Source: Luteolibacter pohnpeiensis
Lineage (GTDB): Bacteria > Verrucomicrobiota > Verrucomicrobiia > Verrucomicrobiales > Akkermansiaceae
Assembly (NCBI RefSeq): GCF_016595435.1
Contig: NZ_JAENIJ010000003.1
Location: 1 to 64,000, forward strand
Length of the DNA stretch: 64,000 bases
Direction of reading: 5' to 3'
Below are positions 1 to 9,143 of the stretch, piece after piece. Within the stretch, counting starts at the first letter, position 1; each line of letters opens with the position of its first letter. Position numbers and translations under genes: made by a program. Below the pieces are notes generated by a model, which saw only the letters and a program-made list of their open reading frames with translations, had not been told where the DNA came from and did not search any database.

Positions 1-2381
1 GCGTTTCCAGAGAGGAAGGAAGCCATCCCGGTTCCTGTAGCCGAACCGATAGCGAGGTAGCGTGGGCAGTTGAGGGTTCCGCCGGTTTGAACGAGGCTGC
101 CGTAGCTGCCGCCGAAACCAATGCGGATGCCGGATGGGCCAGATGTGGATGCGTTGAATGTTCCACCATCCAAACGGAATTCCGCATAGGCATTCGAGCC
201 GTTACCAACCGTGAAGTAGGCACCGCTCGTTCCGCTGGTGACCGTGCCGTTCGTTTGATGGAAAATCCCAACGGAGTCCGTGGCGTTACCGATCAGAGCG
301 CTGCCGGAATAGGTCAGCGAACCGGTGCTGTTCATCTCAAGGATGGTCTTGGCGCCGGTTTCGTTAGCCATCAACAAGCCACCGTTACCGGTGCTGCTGG
401 CGGATCCTGTAAACAGAAGTGTGCCAGAGCGGACGTTGGTTTTGCCGGTGAAAGTATTCTGGCCGGTGAGTTCGAGAATTCCGTCGCCACCCTTGCGGAT
501 TTCGGCGGATCCCGTGATCACCGAATTGATAGTGGCATCGTAATTGGTGTCGATGACTCCAGAGTCCAGGGAGAATGAACCGCCGGAAATGCTGTAGCCC
601 GCAGCGTTAAACTCAAGCAACGATGGGACAACCGTGCCGTTGATCGTGATGGCCTTGCTGGTTCCTTGTTCGCCGAAAATCGCATCGACCTCATCCACCC
701 AGGCAGTGGCTGAATCCGCAAACCAGTTGTTCAGTCCATCGTCCCAGACCGAGCTTTTGTCGCCGATCCAGTCCAGGGATGTGAGAGCGGGTTCTTCTGG
801 AACGTCCGTCGGAAGGGGAATGTCGAGAGTTTCCACCCGGCGGTTGGTGGTCATCGGATAGTCGGAGATGACCCGATCGATCACGTTCCATGTCAAGCCG
901 TCCGAGCTGCCTTCCAAGGTCCAGCGTTGTGGATCACGATCCGGATAGTCGTTGGCAGTTACAAAGCGGTAACCGTCGATCGCGGTGGCAGTTCCGAAAT
1001 CGAAAACGAGGGGTCCATTGACGCCCTGGTACCATTTGGTGGTGACGTCGCCGTCGATGACATTGGCTGGGCCTTCCGCATCGGGAGTGGTGGCACCGCC
1101 GTTGTCGACGGTGACGCCGTTGAGATTGACGAGTTGTCCGTTGTGCAGGAATTCGAATTCGGAGAACTGAATCGCAGTCGAGAAACGATCGCGCAAGCGT
1201 GTGGTGGTGAAACGGTAGTAGCGATAAGTCGATTCCTTACCGGTCGGCTTGGTGGCGCTCAGTGTCGTGGTATTCGATGCTTCGTCGTAAGTCGCTTCCA
1301 CTGGAGCAAGGGCGTAAAACCATGACTCATCGACAATCGACCGCTGATCTCCCGTGAGGACAACCTCACCACCTTGCAGAGCAAATTGAGGGTAGGTGCC
1401 GGAGCCGACGACAATCGATCCAAGTGAAAGGTGGCCGCCGGACATTTGGTAAGTGCCGCTGTTCTGGCGCGAAAGCGTCATGTTGCTGGTGCCCAGATCG
1501 ATTTCACCACCGGTCTGGTTTACCGTTCCAGCGGCCGAGCCATCACCGAGCCACATGGAGCCATTGTTGGTGTGGAGCGTTCCTCCGTTGAAATTCAAAA
1601 CCCCACCGTTTCCGGCTCCGACGATCAATGCGCCGGTCGTGTTGGTCAGGTTGATGTCACCACCATTCACCTCCATTTTGGAAAGGGTGTTGGTGGCGCT
1701 TTGGCGGCCGATGATGAAATATTGGAACGCATCGGCGTTCAGAGTACCTGAATCGATTTTGAGCGTCGCATTGCGGGAGACATAAAAACGCCGTCCCGTA
1801 GTTGCCGCAGAGAAATTTGCAATGCCACCGTTGAGATGGAAGAGATCGGAATTGGCTTGGATGCCGATCTGAATCTCCTCATCAATGTTGGTGGAGTTAT
1901 CGATCACGTTCAGCGTGCCGCCATTCAGCTCGTAGGTTCCATTGGACCCTTCATTTTGTGACAGATACCAACCGTCAGATACTGTGGAAGTGAGTGTGCC
2001 GCCATTCTGGACGATTTTTCCCTCAAGATTGCTGGCGCCAACGAAAAATGCTCCCGAATGCTGAAGCTCGCCACTGTTGATGGTCAGCGTGGCAGCTGCG
2101 TCCGTTGCGTTGAGGAAATTGACACCTGTCACCTGAAGAATGCCGCCGGACAGGGTGGTTTCCGCAGCCCGGGAAAGCTCCGTGGTGGTGGTTACTGTGC
2201 CTGCGGAAATAGCGACAGGGTCTGTGGCGGAAGGGGCAGTCGCCGGGGTCCAGTTTGCAGGAGTCAGATAGTCTCCATCAGTGCCATTCCAAGTATGATT
2301 GGTTTGAGCACTCGAAAAGCCTGTCGTGATGACAAAACTTGAAAGTGTGAAAAGTAGAACAATACGATTTTTCGATTTCAT
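1..2381 (-). CDS. Large exported beta-repeat (autotransporter-like) surface protein with internal discoidin-like domain, 3' end outside window
   Basis: The ORF opens with ATG at 2381 and runs without a stop to the window edge, about 793 residues seen. Residues 1-26 form a signal peptide (MKSKNRIVLLF, cut near SSAQ). A short TWNG motif follows, typical of passenger proteins, then many imperfect repeats of the type LNGGTLN, NGGDINL and QTGGTLNC, rich in G, N, T and S, as in right-handed beta-helix passengers. Around residues 380-505 the pattern is interrupted by an F5/8 type C (discoidin-like) segment (YRYYRF, FSEFEF, VIDGDVTTKW, RDPQRWTLEGSSDG). Repeats then resume (RYLAIGSATGTGM near the edge). 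A C-terminal beta-barrel or PEP-CTERM anchor would lie outside the window. The domain reading is by eye; a role in adhesion or glycan binding is inferred. Confidence 0.8.
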   Translation of the reverse strand, partial: MKSKNRIVLLFTLSSFVITTGFSSAQTNHTWNGTDGDYLTPANWTPATAPSATDPVAISAGTVTTTTELSRAAETTLSGGILQVTGVNFLNATDAAATLTINSGELQHSGAFFVGASNLEGKIVQNGGTLTSTVSDGWYLSQNEGSNGTYELNGGTLNVIDNSTNIDEEIQIGIQANSDLFHLNGGIANFSAATTGRRFYVSRNATLKIDSGTLNADAFQYFIIGRQSATNTLSKMEVNGGDINLTNTTGALIVGAGNGGVLNFNGGTLHTNNGSMWLGDGSAAGTVNQTGGEIDLGTSNMTLSRQNSGTYQMSGGHLSLGSIVVGSGTYPQFALQGGEVVLTGDQRSIVDESWFYALAPVEATYDEASNTTTLSATKPTGKESTYRYYRFTTTRLRDRFSTAIQFSEFEFLHNGQLVNLNGVTVDNGGATTPDAEGPANVIDGDVTTKWYQGVNGPLVFDFGTATAIDGYRFVTANDYPDRDPQRWTLEGSSDGLTWNVIDRVISDYPMTTNRRVETLDIPLPTDVPEEPALTSLDWIGDKSSVWDDGLNNWFADSATAWVDEVDAIFGEQGTSKAITINGTVVPSLLEFNAAGYSISGGSFSLDSGVIDTNYDATINSVITGSAEIRKGGDGILELTGQNTFTGKTNVRSGTLLFTGSASSTGNGGLLMANETGAKTILEMNSTGSLTYSGSALIGNATDSVGIFHQTNGTVTSGTSGAYFTVGNGSNAYAEFRLDGGTFNASTSGPSGIRIGFGGSYGSLVQTGGTLNCPRYLAIGSATGTGMASFLSGN

Positions 2382-2608
2382 GAGAACGGGCGGTCACAAC
2401 CAAGGCGACCGGCGCGCAAAGTGCCACTGAGTGGGCGGGGAAACAGACCCATTGTGTGAACTTATCGTAACATGAATGCCAATGTCTTTGGAAACGAATG
2501 AGCCTTGATTTTACTTAGGAATCGTTAGCAAAAACTGCGCTGGAAATCGTAATTTGCAGCTAAGTGATCGACCTAAACCAAGTAGTCATATCACTCATGT
2601 AAGAATCA

Positions 2609-2642
2609 TAAAAAAGCCGAACTCCGGCTTGGGAGTTCGGCT
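2609..2642 (-). terminator. Rho-independent terminator of the TPR gene
   Basis: Perfect 11-bp inverted repeat (AGCCGAACTCC at 2615-2625, GGAGTTCGGCT at 2632-2642) with a 6-nt loop, followed on the minus strand by a run of T. It sits about 30 bp past the stop of the TPR gene, oriented to end its transcription. Confidence 0.9.
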
Positions 2643-2670
2643 TATGAAAGCAATTGCGGTAAGAGCGGAA

Positions 2671-4047
2671 TTAGTAGGATGATTCCACCCGGGTCGCAAC
2701 ATCGCGATAGCCGTAGTCGACTTCGTAGATTTGCTTGAAGGAGTCGAGGGCGGCAGCTTTGTCGCCCATTTCGTCGTGGATCATGCCCTTTTCGTAAAGG
2801 ATTTCCTTCTTTGTGGCATCCATCACCTGGAGATCAGCCAAAGCATCGGTGAGCTGTTTGACGGCGATGTCGAACATGCCCTTCTGCTTGAAGGTGCGAC
2901 CGAGGGTAAGCAGAACCTTCGTACGAATGTGAGGGTTGCGGGTTGCTTGCTGGAGGTGAGGGATTGCCGCACTGTAATCTCCTGCTTGGTAAAGAGCGTG
3001 GCCAAGTTCGTAGCGCAGTTGAGGATCGGTCGGGTTTTGGTCGACGCGCTTTTTCGCCTCATCGACTTGCTCGACAAGTCGCGCGGCTTTGCTTTCGGCA
3101 AGTTGCTGCTGAAGCTCCGGATTTTCCGGATCGGCAGCGGCGGCAGCTTCGAGATTCTTCAGTTGGATTTCCGCAGCGCGGTCCTTCATCTGGACGCTCT
3201 TGTTTGCAAGGGCGACGTCGCCGTTACTGAGTGAGTAGGCCCATTGATAGAAGGTGTGGGAGTTTTGCCAGTCTTCCAATTGCTCGTAGATCGAGGCAAG
3301 GTCCTTGGAGGCAGCGAGATCATTTGGATTGGCGTTGTAGCGCTCAATGATTTTGTCGCGGCGTTCTTCAAGTTGCTCGCGGGTCAAGCCGGTGCGGGCA
3401 GCTTTTTCGAGTTCTTCGCTCTCCGCAGTGTTCTTCATCAGCGAGCGGATGTCCGCATTTTCGTCCCAGCGTTGTTTCTGCATGGACGCTTTGGCCGATG
3501 AGTCTTTCGCGCCTTTGACCGCCACCGAATCCGTTGGAACAAATTTGGTGATGTCGGTGTAGACTTCAGAGGCGGCAAGGTGGTTGTCTTGGGAAATGTA
3601 GAAATCAGCCAGCTTGTGAAGCAGTTTGATGTTTCCTTCCGGAGCACCCTTGCGGATGGTCTCAAGAGCGAAGGCAGCAGTTTCAGGAAGATCCATGCGA
3701 ACCGCGCAATCGAACAACAAATCGTTGTTCGCAGCATCCAACGGATCTTTTTCCAGATCTTTTTCGATCAGTGGAAGTGCAGCTGCGGGATCTTTTTTCG
3801 CAACGCCAGAATGTTTGCTGCTTCCACCGCCAAAAAGGCCGCCTTTTTTCTTAGGAGCACTGCCGGCGAGCTGAATTTCACATTTCCGGAGCAATTTGCG
3901 GCCCTCAAGGAAACCGGGGTTATCCTTGAGGATGGCTTGAACCAAGTTGATGGTGTAGGTGGGGTTGGAAGCTTGGACTGCACTGAGTGCTTTGAGCCAC
4001 AATGGCTTAATGTTTGCTGGCAGGTCCTTTTCGGTGATCTCAGGCAT
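2671..4047 (-). CDS. Tetratricopeptide repeat protein
   Basis: 458 residues, no signal peptide or membrane segment, so probably cytoplasmic. An N-terminal helical part (residues 1-60) is followed by a Lys/Gly/Ser linker (GGLFGGGSSKHSG, near 68-82). TPR-type helix pairs follow; the clearest are near 125-180, 240-290 and 335-440 (for example DPQLRYELGHALYQAGDY and KEILYEKGMIHDEMGD). A charged coiled-coil-like stretch rich in A, E, K and Q lies at about 280-335. TPR proteins are scaffolds; no partner can be named from the sequence. The gene stands alone, divergent from infA, with its own terminator. The fold is secure, the function unknown. Confidence 0.85.
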   Translation of the reverse strand: MPEITEKDLPANIKPLWLKALSAVQASNPTYTINLVQAILKDNPGFLEGRKLLRKCEIQLAGSAPKKKGGLFGGGSSKHSGVAKKDPAAALPLIEKDLEKDPLDAANNDLLFDCAVRMDLPETAAFALETIRKGAPEGNIKLLHKLADFYISQDNHLAASEVYTDITKFVPTDSVAVKGAKDSSAKASMQKQRWDENADIRSLMKNTAESEELEKAARTGLTREQLEERRDKIIERYNANPNDLAASKDLASIYEQLEDWQNSHTFYQWAYSLSNGDVALANKSVQMKDRAAEIQLKNLEAAAAADPENPELQQQLAESKAARLVEQVDEAKKRVDQNPTDPQLRYELGHALYQAGDYSAAIPHLQQATRNPHIRTKVLLTLGRTFKQKGMFDIAVKQLTDALADLQVMDATKKEILYEKGMIHDEMGDKAAALDSFKQIYEVDYGYRDVATRVESSY

Positions 4048-4256
4048 GGCTTGGGACTGTCTTCAGTTTTTTTGTAACCACAATCGGTGGCGGGGTGCAG
4101 GGAAAATGGAGGTTGTAGCAGACATTGGCAAGCATCTGCTTGTCCCGTTCTCAGGGGAAGCGTGTTTTTGGGATTGAAGAACGTTCGAATCTGGGGTATG
4201 AATCTGCCTGCCGGAGGCATTTTAGTTTTTCCCTCCGACTTATTCTTACTTTTTCC

Positions 4257-4559
4257 ATGCCTCCCCGCCCTAATAAATCACGCAGCAATTCTTCACGAGG
4301 AAATAACCGCCGTTTTGGTCCGTCCAGAAAGCCGGTCAAGGAAGGTGAAGAAAAAGCCGTGGAGGTGGAAGGCGAAATTTCATCCGTTCTCGCCGGCACG
4401 ATGTTCCGCGTCAAGCTGGCCAGCGGGCATGAAGTTCTTGCTCACATTTCCGGAAAAATGCGGAAACGTTTCATCCGTTTGGTCGTTGGTGACCGGGTGA
4501 AAATGGAAATGTCACCCTATGACCTCACCAAAGCACGGATCGTTTTCCGCTTGGGCTGA
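4257..4559 (+). CDS. infA: Translation initiation factor IF-1 with basic N-terminal extension
   Basis: 100 residues. Residues 33-100 match the IF-1 OB fold over its full length ([53 protein letters not shown]), as compact as the 72-residue E. coli protein. Residues 1-32 are an added low-complexity segment rich in R, K, N, S and P ([12 protein letters not shown]). IF-1 binds the 30S A site and helps IF-2 and IF-3 select the initiator tRNA. The reading frame stays open upstream to 4125, but 4257 is the only ATG giving a sensible start; no Shine-Dalgarno sequence precedes it. A start at an internal codon near residue 30 would remove the extension, but no ATG lies there. Confidence 0.95.
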   Translation: MPPRPNKSRSNSSRGNNRRFGPSRKPVKEGEEKAVEVEGEISSVLAGTMFRVKLASGHEVLAHISGKMRKRFIRLVVGDRVKMEMSPYDLTKARIVFRLG

Positions 4560-4659
4560 TCCTTCGCGAGTGCAGCCTCTGAACTTCATCGGCTGCCATC
4601 ATAGCAGCTTGTCTCTAGTGAGAGGCCGGGCGCTTCGACGTTGCGAAACTGTAGGCCAA

Positions 4660-5439
4660 TCAATCAGTGATTTGGTCGGTTTCAGCGGCCTCAATTTCTG
4701 TCAGGCTGTTCAGGCTGCGGCGTTCAATCACGATTTCACCCAGCAGACTATTTTGTCGGACGACGAATTGATTCAACTTCATCAATTCCAAAACTGCGAG
4801 GAAACTGACAATGACCTCAGCTTTGGTGGTTGCGGTTTGGAATAAATCTTCGAATCGACGGGCAACACCGGGCTCGAAGCTTTCGAGCATGAATTCGATT
4901 TTGTCCGCAACGGTGTAACGGTCGTCGATGATGTCGCCGAAATCGTGGGATTCCTCGAAGCGTTTGAGAACGTTCTGGAACGCCCGGATCAGATCGAAAA
5001 TCGAGACTTCCGCCAATGGCACCGGCTCCTTGGGCGTGAGATCCTGCTTTTCGGGCTGATGCGCAAAGCGGCCTTCCTGTTCCATTTCGCGAATGGATAG
5101 AAATCCGGCGGCGTCTTTGAATTTCTTGTATTCGATCAGTTGTCGGATCAGTTCCCAGCGTGGATCGTCTTCTTCCGCATCCTCTTCCGGCGGTTGATCG
5201 ACTTTCGGGAGCAAGGTGCGGCTTTTCAAATACATCAGATTTGCCGCCATGACGATGAACTCCGAAGCAAGATCGATATTCAGCAGTTTGAAAGTGTTGA
5301 TGTAGTCGAGGTATTGCCGGGTGATGCGCTCAATGGAGATCGACTGGATATCGACTTCGTCCTTTTTGATCAGGTAAAGGAGCAGGTCGAGAGGACCTTC
5401 GAAGATTTCCAAACGCACTTTATAGTCATTGGCTTCCAC
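4660..5439 (-). CDS. scpA: Segregation and condensation protein A
   Basis: 259 residues, the usual length. The ScpA N-terminal signature is clear (KVRLEIFEGPLDLLLYLIKK at 7-26, then IERITRQYLDYI, and EFIVMAANLMYLKSRTLLP). An acidic linker follows (EEDAEEDDPRWE), then a C-terminal winged-helix part (FLAVLELMKLNQFVVRQN, near 213-230). ScpA is the kleisin that bridges SMC heads in the bacterial condensin complex. Its usual partner scpB is not in the window. The gene converges on infA across about 100 bp in which I see no clear terminator. Confidence 0.96.
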   Translation of the reverse strand: MEANDYKVRLEIFEGPLDLLLYLIKKDEVDIQSISIERITRQYLDYINTFKLLNIDLASEFIVMAANLMYLKSRTLLPKVDQPPEEDAEEDDPRWELIRQLIEYKKFKDAAGFLSIREMEQEGRFAHQPEKQDLTPKEPVPLAEVSIFDLIRAFQNVLKRFEESHDFGDIIDDRYTVADKIEFMLESFEPGVARRFEDLFQTATTKAEVIVSFLAVLELMKLNQFVVRQNSLLGEIVIERRSLNSLTEIEAAETDQITD

Positions 5440-5546
5440 GGGTCGGGTGTTATGCGATTGAAAGTGGTGGTGCGAGGCAAATTTCCACTGGTCTGAATGA
5501 GCGGCTGCGGTTTAGCTTCCTGCGTCCCTGTGGCGAGTCAAACTTT

Positions 5547-7133
5547 ATGGAGTCCCAGCAATCGCAAAATTTCAATGAACGCCTAAGCCAATGGGTGGCA
5601 AGTCAGGGCTTTTGGTTTCAACTTCGGCACTCAGGATCTGGCGGCGAGTCGCAAGGCCTTCTATTCCATTTCATGCAGCTGTGCTTCCGGCTGCTGGCTT
5701 TTTTGGTGGTTCTGGCTCTAATTGGATGGGGCTACTTGGTGATGCGAATCGATGGTCGGCCATTCCAGAAGGAGGTGGAGGACTCCATTGAGCGCTCCCT
5801 TGGCGCAAAGGATTTGGAAACGAACGGATTCAAGCGGACCGAGGGGCAGCTGAATCTGGTGAATCTGGAAATGAAAGGTTCTAAGGCCGCCTTTTTTGAT
5901 TCGTTGAAAGTTACCAGCATGAAATGTGAAATGTCCTTGCTGGACGGTTTCACCGGCGCTTGGGACACAGGCTTGATCACCGCCGCGTCCGCCAATCTGG
6001 AAATGCGTGCGGGCGCTGACGATGATGCAGCTGCGCAGCAAATCGGCGAGGCTTTGTTCAAGACATACGGCCGGGTAAAAGTAAGTGCCCTGCAAATCAA
6101 TGACTTCAACATGGGTTGGGGATTCTCGGATCAAACGAAAGGATCTATTCACGGCGCGGAAGCTCGCATTCAGCGCGTTGCGGAAGGCTGGAAAGTCGAT
6201 TTGAAAGGCGGCACCTTCAGCCAGAATTGGATCCGCGGCTTGAAAATCATTCACCTCGCTGCCACCTGCACGCCGGAGGGCATCACCTTTGACGATGCCA
6301 GGTTTGGTGATGACACTGCGAATCTGGATCTCACCGGATTGCACATCACAGGTGGCTCCAGGCCGACTTTGTCTGGCACGGCAGTGATGACCTCGGTGCC
6401 CATGTCTGCATTGATTCCCGTAGCTGCCCAGCGATTTATGGATGGCACCATTTCTGGTTCTTTCAAGGTTTCCGGATCACTCAACACTCCAAGCGGTGTG
6501 AATTTGGAAGGCACGGCGACGATCAGCGACTCGGATCGCCTGGTTTTCCGCGACAGCCTTCCGTTGCTGCGCTCTCTTTCAGTGGTGGATGCTTATCACA
6601 ATTACCGCCGCGTTGAGTTCAAGTCCGGGTCATTCAAACTGAAAACGGGCGGTGCCAAAATGGAACTATCGCAAGTCAAACTGAACGGCGGTGACTTGAT
6701 GACCGTCTCTGGCTCCCTTGAAGCAAGAACCCCGACACCGGAAGAAGTGCGGGAACTGATCGCGCAAGGTGCGGATCAATCGTCTGCGCAGTTTGATCTC
6801 TTCGTTGAAGACCCTTCCGATGATGTCGGCTCCGGCTCTGGCAAGTATGCGGAGCCGTCAAAGGACGATGATCAAGGTGCTTCACCTGCAGGGCAGGATT
6901 TAACCCGATTGCAGCAAGAAGCTGCGGAACGCGTCGCCAGCTCGATGCGCTATAAGGGAGAGTTCGAAATTTCCCTGAACGCCAATGCCTTTGATCGCGC
7001 TGAAATGCTGGCCGCGAAATACCCGGTCGATCCTGAGACTGGCCGGGTTGTGGTCAAAGTGCCGATCGATGCAGGCATCGGCAATATCACTCTGAAAATG
7101 GCTTCAGAGATTTACAAAGGCGGCAAACGCTGA
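5547..7133 (+). CDS. AsmA/TamB-like envelope protein, single N-terminal membrane anchor
   Basis: 528 residues. One strong transmembrane segment (LCFRLLAFLVVLALIGWGYL, about 44-63) follows a short cytoplasmic head, so the bulk should be periplasmic. The rest is rich in alternating beta strands (LNLVNLEMKG, GTISGSFKVSGSLNTP, LTGLHITGG, FKSGSFKLKTGGAKMEL, LMTVSGSLEAR), a texture seen in AsmA-family proteins involved in envelope lipid or protein handling. A charged low-complexity linker lies near 418-450. I cannot identify a specific family. The gene stands alone between divergent scpA and a convergent DUF4250 gene. Membrane topology is fairly secure; the AsmA relation is an inference from strand pattern. 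Confidence 0.75.
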   Translation: MESQQSQNFNERLSQWVASQGFWFQLRHSGSGGESQGLLFHFMQLCFRLLAFLVVLALIGWGYLVMRIDGRPFQKEVEDSIERSLGAKDLETNGFKRTEGQLNLVNLEMKGSKAAFFDSLKVTSMKCEMSLLDGFTGAWDTGLITAASANLEMRAGADDDAAAQQIGEALFKTYGRVKVSALQINDFNMGWGFSDQTKGSIHGAEARIQRVAEGWKVDLKGGTFSQNWIRGLKIIHLAATCTPEGITFDDARFGDDTANLDLTGLHITGGSRPTLSGTAVMTSVPMSALIPVAAQRFMDGTISGSFKVSGSLNTPSGVNLEGTATISDSDRLVFRDSLPLLRSLSVVDAYHNYRRVEFKSGSFKLKTGGAKMELSQVKLNGGDLMTVSGSLEARTPTPEEVRELIAQGADQSSAQFDLFVEDPSDDVGSGSGKYAEPSKDDDQGASPAGQDLTRLQQEAAERVASSMRYKGEFEISLNANAFDRAEMLAAKYPVDPETGRVVVKVPIDAGIGNITLKMASEIYKGGKR

Positions 7134-7168
7134 GCTGGCCGCATCACTTGTATTTTTACGACTGCACC

Positions 7169-7357
7169 TTAGCGGAATTGATTTTGCTCCGCCTGATAGG
7201 TGTAGCCGGACTTTGACATTTTTGCGATCAGCTCCTCTTGATCCAGATCGTGGGTTTTCACCAGATCATCCAATGAGTCGCAGTGATTGCGCAGTTCCGT
7301 ATTGAGCAAGCCCAGCAAAAGATGCGGGTCCATTTGCAGGTAGTTCGATAAATCCAC
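7169..7357 (-). CDS. DUF4250 small protein
   Basis: 62 residues from a GTG start. The pattern L-NY--MDPHLLLGLLNTELR, a middle DSLDDLV, and a C-terminal SGYTYQAEQNQFR matches the DUF4250 family of short helical proteins over its full length, including the terminal NQF. The family has no known function. Starting at GTG 7357 keeps the LSNY motif that precedes MDP in relatives; the ATG eight codons later would remove it. The gene converges on the AsmA-like gene with a 35-bp gap. Confidence 0.75.
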   Translation of the reverse strand: MDLSNYLQMDPHLLLGLLNTELRNHCDSLDDLVKTHDLDQEELIAKMSKSGYTYQAEQNQFR

Positions 7358-7498
7358 AGTGCGGAAAAAATCGCACCCTCAGGTATCACTCGCAAGAGAA
7401 AGGTGATGGCTGCCGGAAACATCATCTGCTCTGATTTTCCGACAGTTTGTTCGAATTCAGTGACCGCAATGCGGGGCAGCAGTCACCGGCAGGCGGGA

Positions 7499-7948
7499 TT
7501 ACTCCAGCTCTTCCTCAATGAAATCCATCAGCAGGTCGAGCACCTCATCCAATCCGCCAGGCAGCTCTTCTTCGATCGTTGCGAGGTAATCCGCCTCGGT
7601 TTCGCTGTAGTCGTTGCGATCCTGACTGCGGTTTCCACACCAGCGGCTGGCGTTGAGCGGATCGACAAGGGTGGTCGCACCGATCAGTTCGAAGGAGTTG
7701 ATCACCCGTTGATGGTCCACCCCACTTTGCCAAAATTCATGCAATCCATCTTCGCTTTCGAGAATGGGGACGGTTTCATAGACATCGATCACAGCACGTT
7801 CTTCGCGAGTGAGCTCGCGCTTTGCGGACTCACCTTCAAGTCGATCGATGAGAATCTCAACTTCATCTGGCCATTCAATTGGTTCCTGAGAAAACATTTC
7901 GCGCGGGTCTAAATGAGGGTGGTTCGCTTTGCAAAGCGCTAAAATCAC
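7499..7948 (-). CDS. DUF4375/DMP19-like acidic protein
   Basis: 149 residues from GTG 7948, or 132 from ATG 7897. Very acidic, no signal peptide. The middle (LTREERAVIDVYETVPILES, then DGLHEFWQSG, then VINSFELIGA) resembles the DMP19/DUF4375 core, in which a Gly- and aromatic-rich loop precedes an E-x-IGA helix. The C-terminus is almost wholly acidic helix (DLLMDFIEEELE). DMP19 of Neisseria is a DNA mimic, and the negative charge here would fit that, but that role is only a guess. No SD sequence decides between the two starts. Confidence 0.65.
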   Translation of the reverse strand: MILALCKANHPHLDPREMFSQEPIEWPDEVEILIDRLEGESAKRELTREERAVIDVYETVPILESEDGLHEFWQSGVDHQRVINSFELIGATTLVDPLNASRWCGNRSQDRNDYSETEADYLATIEEELPGGLDEVLDLLMDFIEEELE

Positions 7949-8096
7949 TTTTCACACATCGGACTCCGACGGACTTGGCACCGGAGCCATTCGGTGTAGA
8001 TGCCAGAAAATCAGTATGCATTGAAGAATCTCCCGCTGGGGTTCCTGCAGACAATTGATCGTTGTGAGATCGAAGGATGCTTTCTATAAGCATGAA

Positions 8097-9044
8097 ATGC
8101 CGAATGGATGGTGGGTGTCCTTAATTCTGATACTTGCGCGGTTCCCTGCAGTCCTGGCGCAGGAGGTGGCGCCTGTGGTGGTGACACTGGGACCCGCAGA
8201 ATCGAGGGAAGGTGGACGCCGCATTTGGAAGACATCGCATTTCGAATTGGAATCCATCGGCCAAGTGCCGGAGTCTGCGGTGAAACGCTTGGCCGTGCTT
8301 GGGGAATCGACCGCCGCCGCCTTGAAAGCATTTGCGTTACCCGTGGCTGCTCCACCAACCCGGGAGATGCCGAAAATTTCGATTTTTGCAGAGGGCGCGG
8401 CTTACGAGCAGGCAGGCGCTGCCAAAGGGTCGGCCGGATTTTATCTCGGTCGTGGACAGGCAAGGGTGCTGATTCGAGCGGATTACTTTTTGAACGCCGT
8501 GGTGGCTCATAGAACAGCACGGACGCCGACGGTGGATGAAGATCTTGCCGTGCATGAATTGGTCCATCTGGGAATGCATGAAAAGATGGAGAGATTGCCG
8601 CCTTGGTTTATCGATGGCATCGCGGAATATTTCGCTGCAGCGCACAGCGGCGGAGGGAGATTTTAATTCAGCAAAATGGATGCGGCTGTCCGGGATCATT
8701 TAAAAGGAAGATTGGGAACGACCCGCCAACCCACCATTCGCCTCGTTCCGGTATCGAAAGTGCTCCATTTGGAAGGGCGGGGATGGGTGCAGTTGATGGA
8801 GGAACTTCCGCCGGATGATCGCTACCGAGCTTACGGAACTGCGTTACTTCTGACCCACTATTACCTGAATGGCGGACCTGATCGGCAGCAGGTGGTTCGA
8901 AAAATGTTAGAACAGGCTGGCAGACGGGGGAGGCCCAATGAGATGGTGGATGAAGCTCCGGAGGAGATTGAGGCCAGGCTGACGAAGTTCTGGAACAAGC
9001 GCGATCTGCCTTTGGAATTTGCCCTATCGGAGGGCATTAAGTGA
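8097..9044 (+). pseudogene. Exported gluzincin-type (peptidase MA-like) metalloprotease, broken by in-frame TAA
   Basis: One continuous frame interrupted by a single TAA at 8664-8666. Before it: signal peptide from ATG 8097 (MPNGWWVSLILILA, cut near VLAQ), and a zinc-protease core with HELVH and, 18 residues on, DGIAEYF, matching HExxH plus a downstream Glu as in gluzincins. After the stop, the same frame continues FSKMDAAVRDHLKG and then about 120 residues that look like the normal helical C-terminal half (RYRAYGTALLLTHYYLNGG). The frame upstream stays open to 8055. The stop falls right after the catalytic segment, so the product would lack its C-terminal half. It could be a recent nonsense mutation, a sequencing error, or two polypeptides with re-initiation at ATG 8676. 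Confidence 0.75.
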
Positions 9045-9143
9045 CCAGCGCTTGGTCCCGCCTTTTTATGTTGGAGAGGTTTGCGCGGTTCTGAAATGGA
9101 TCTTGATCGGTGAAGAAGCCGACCTTAGCTTGCAGAACCCGCC

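Noticed and set aside
7925-7938. Perfect 14-bp palindrome CGCTTTGCAAAGCG near the start of the DUF4375-like gene
   Set aside because: It lies inside the longer reading of that gene (codons for LCKA), so I cannot tell an operator from coding sequence.
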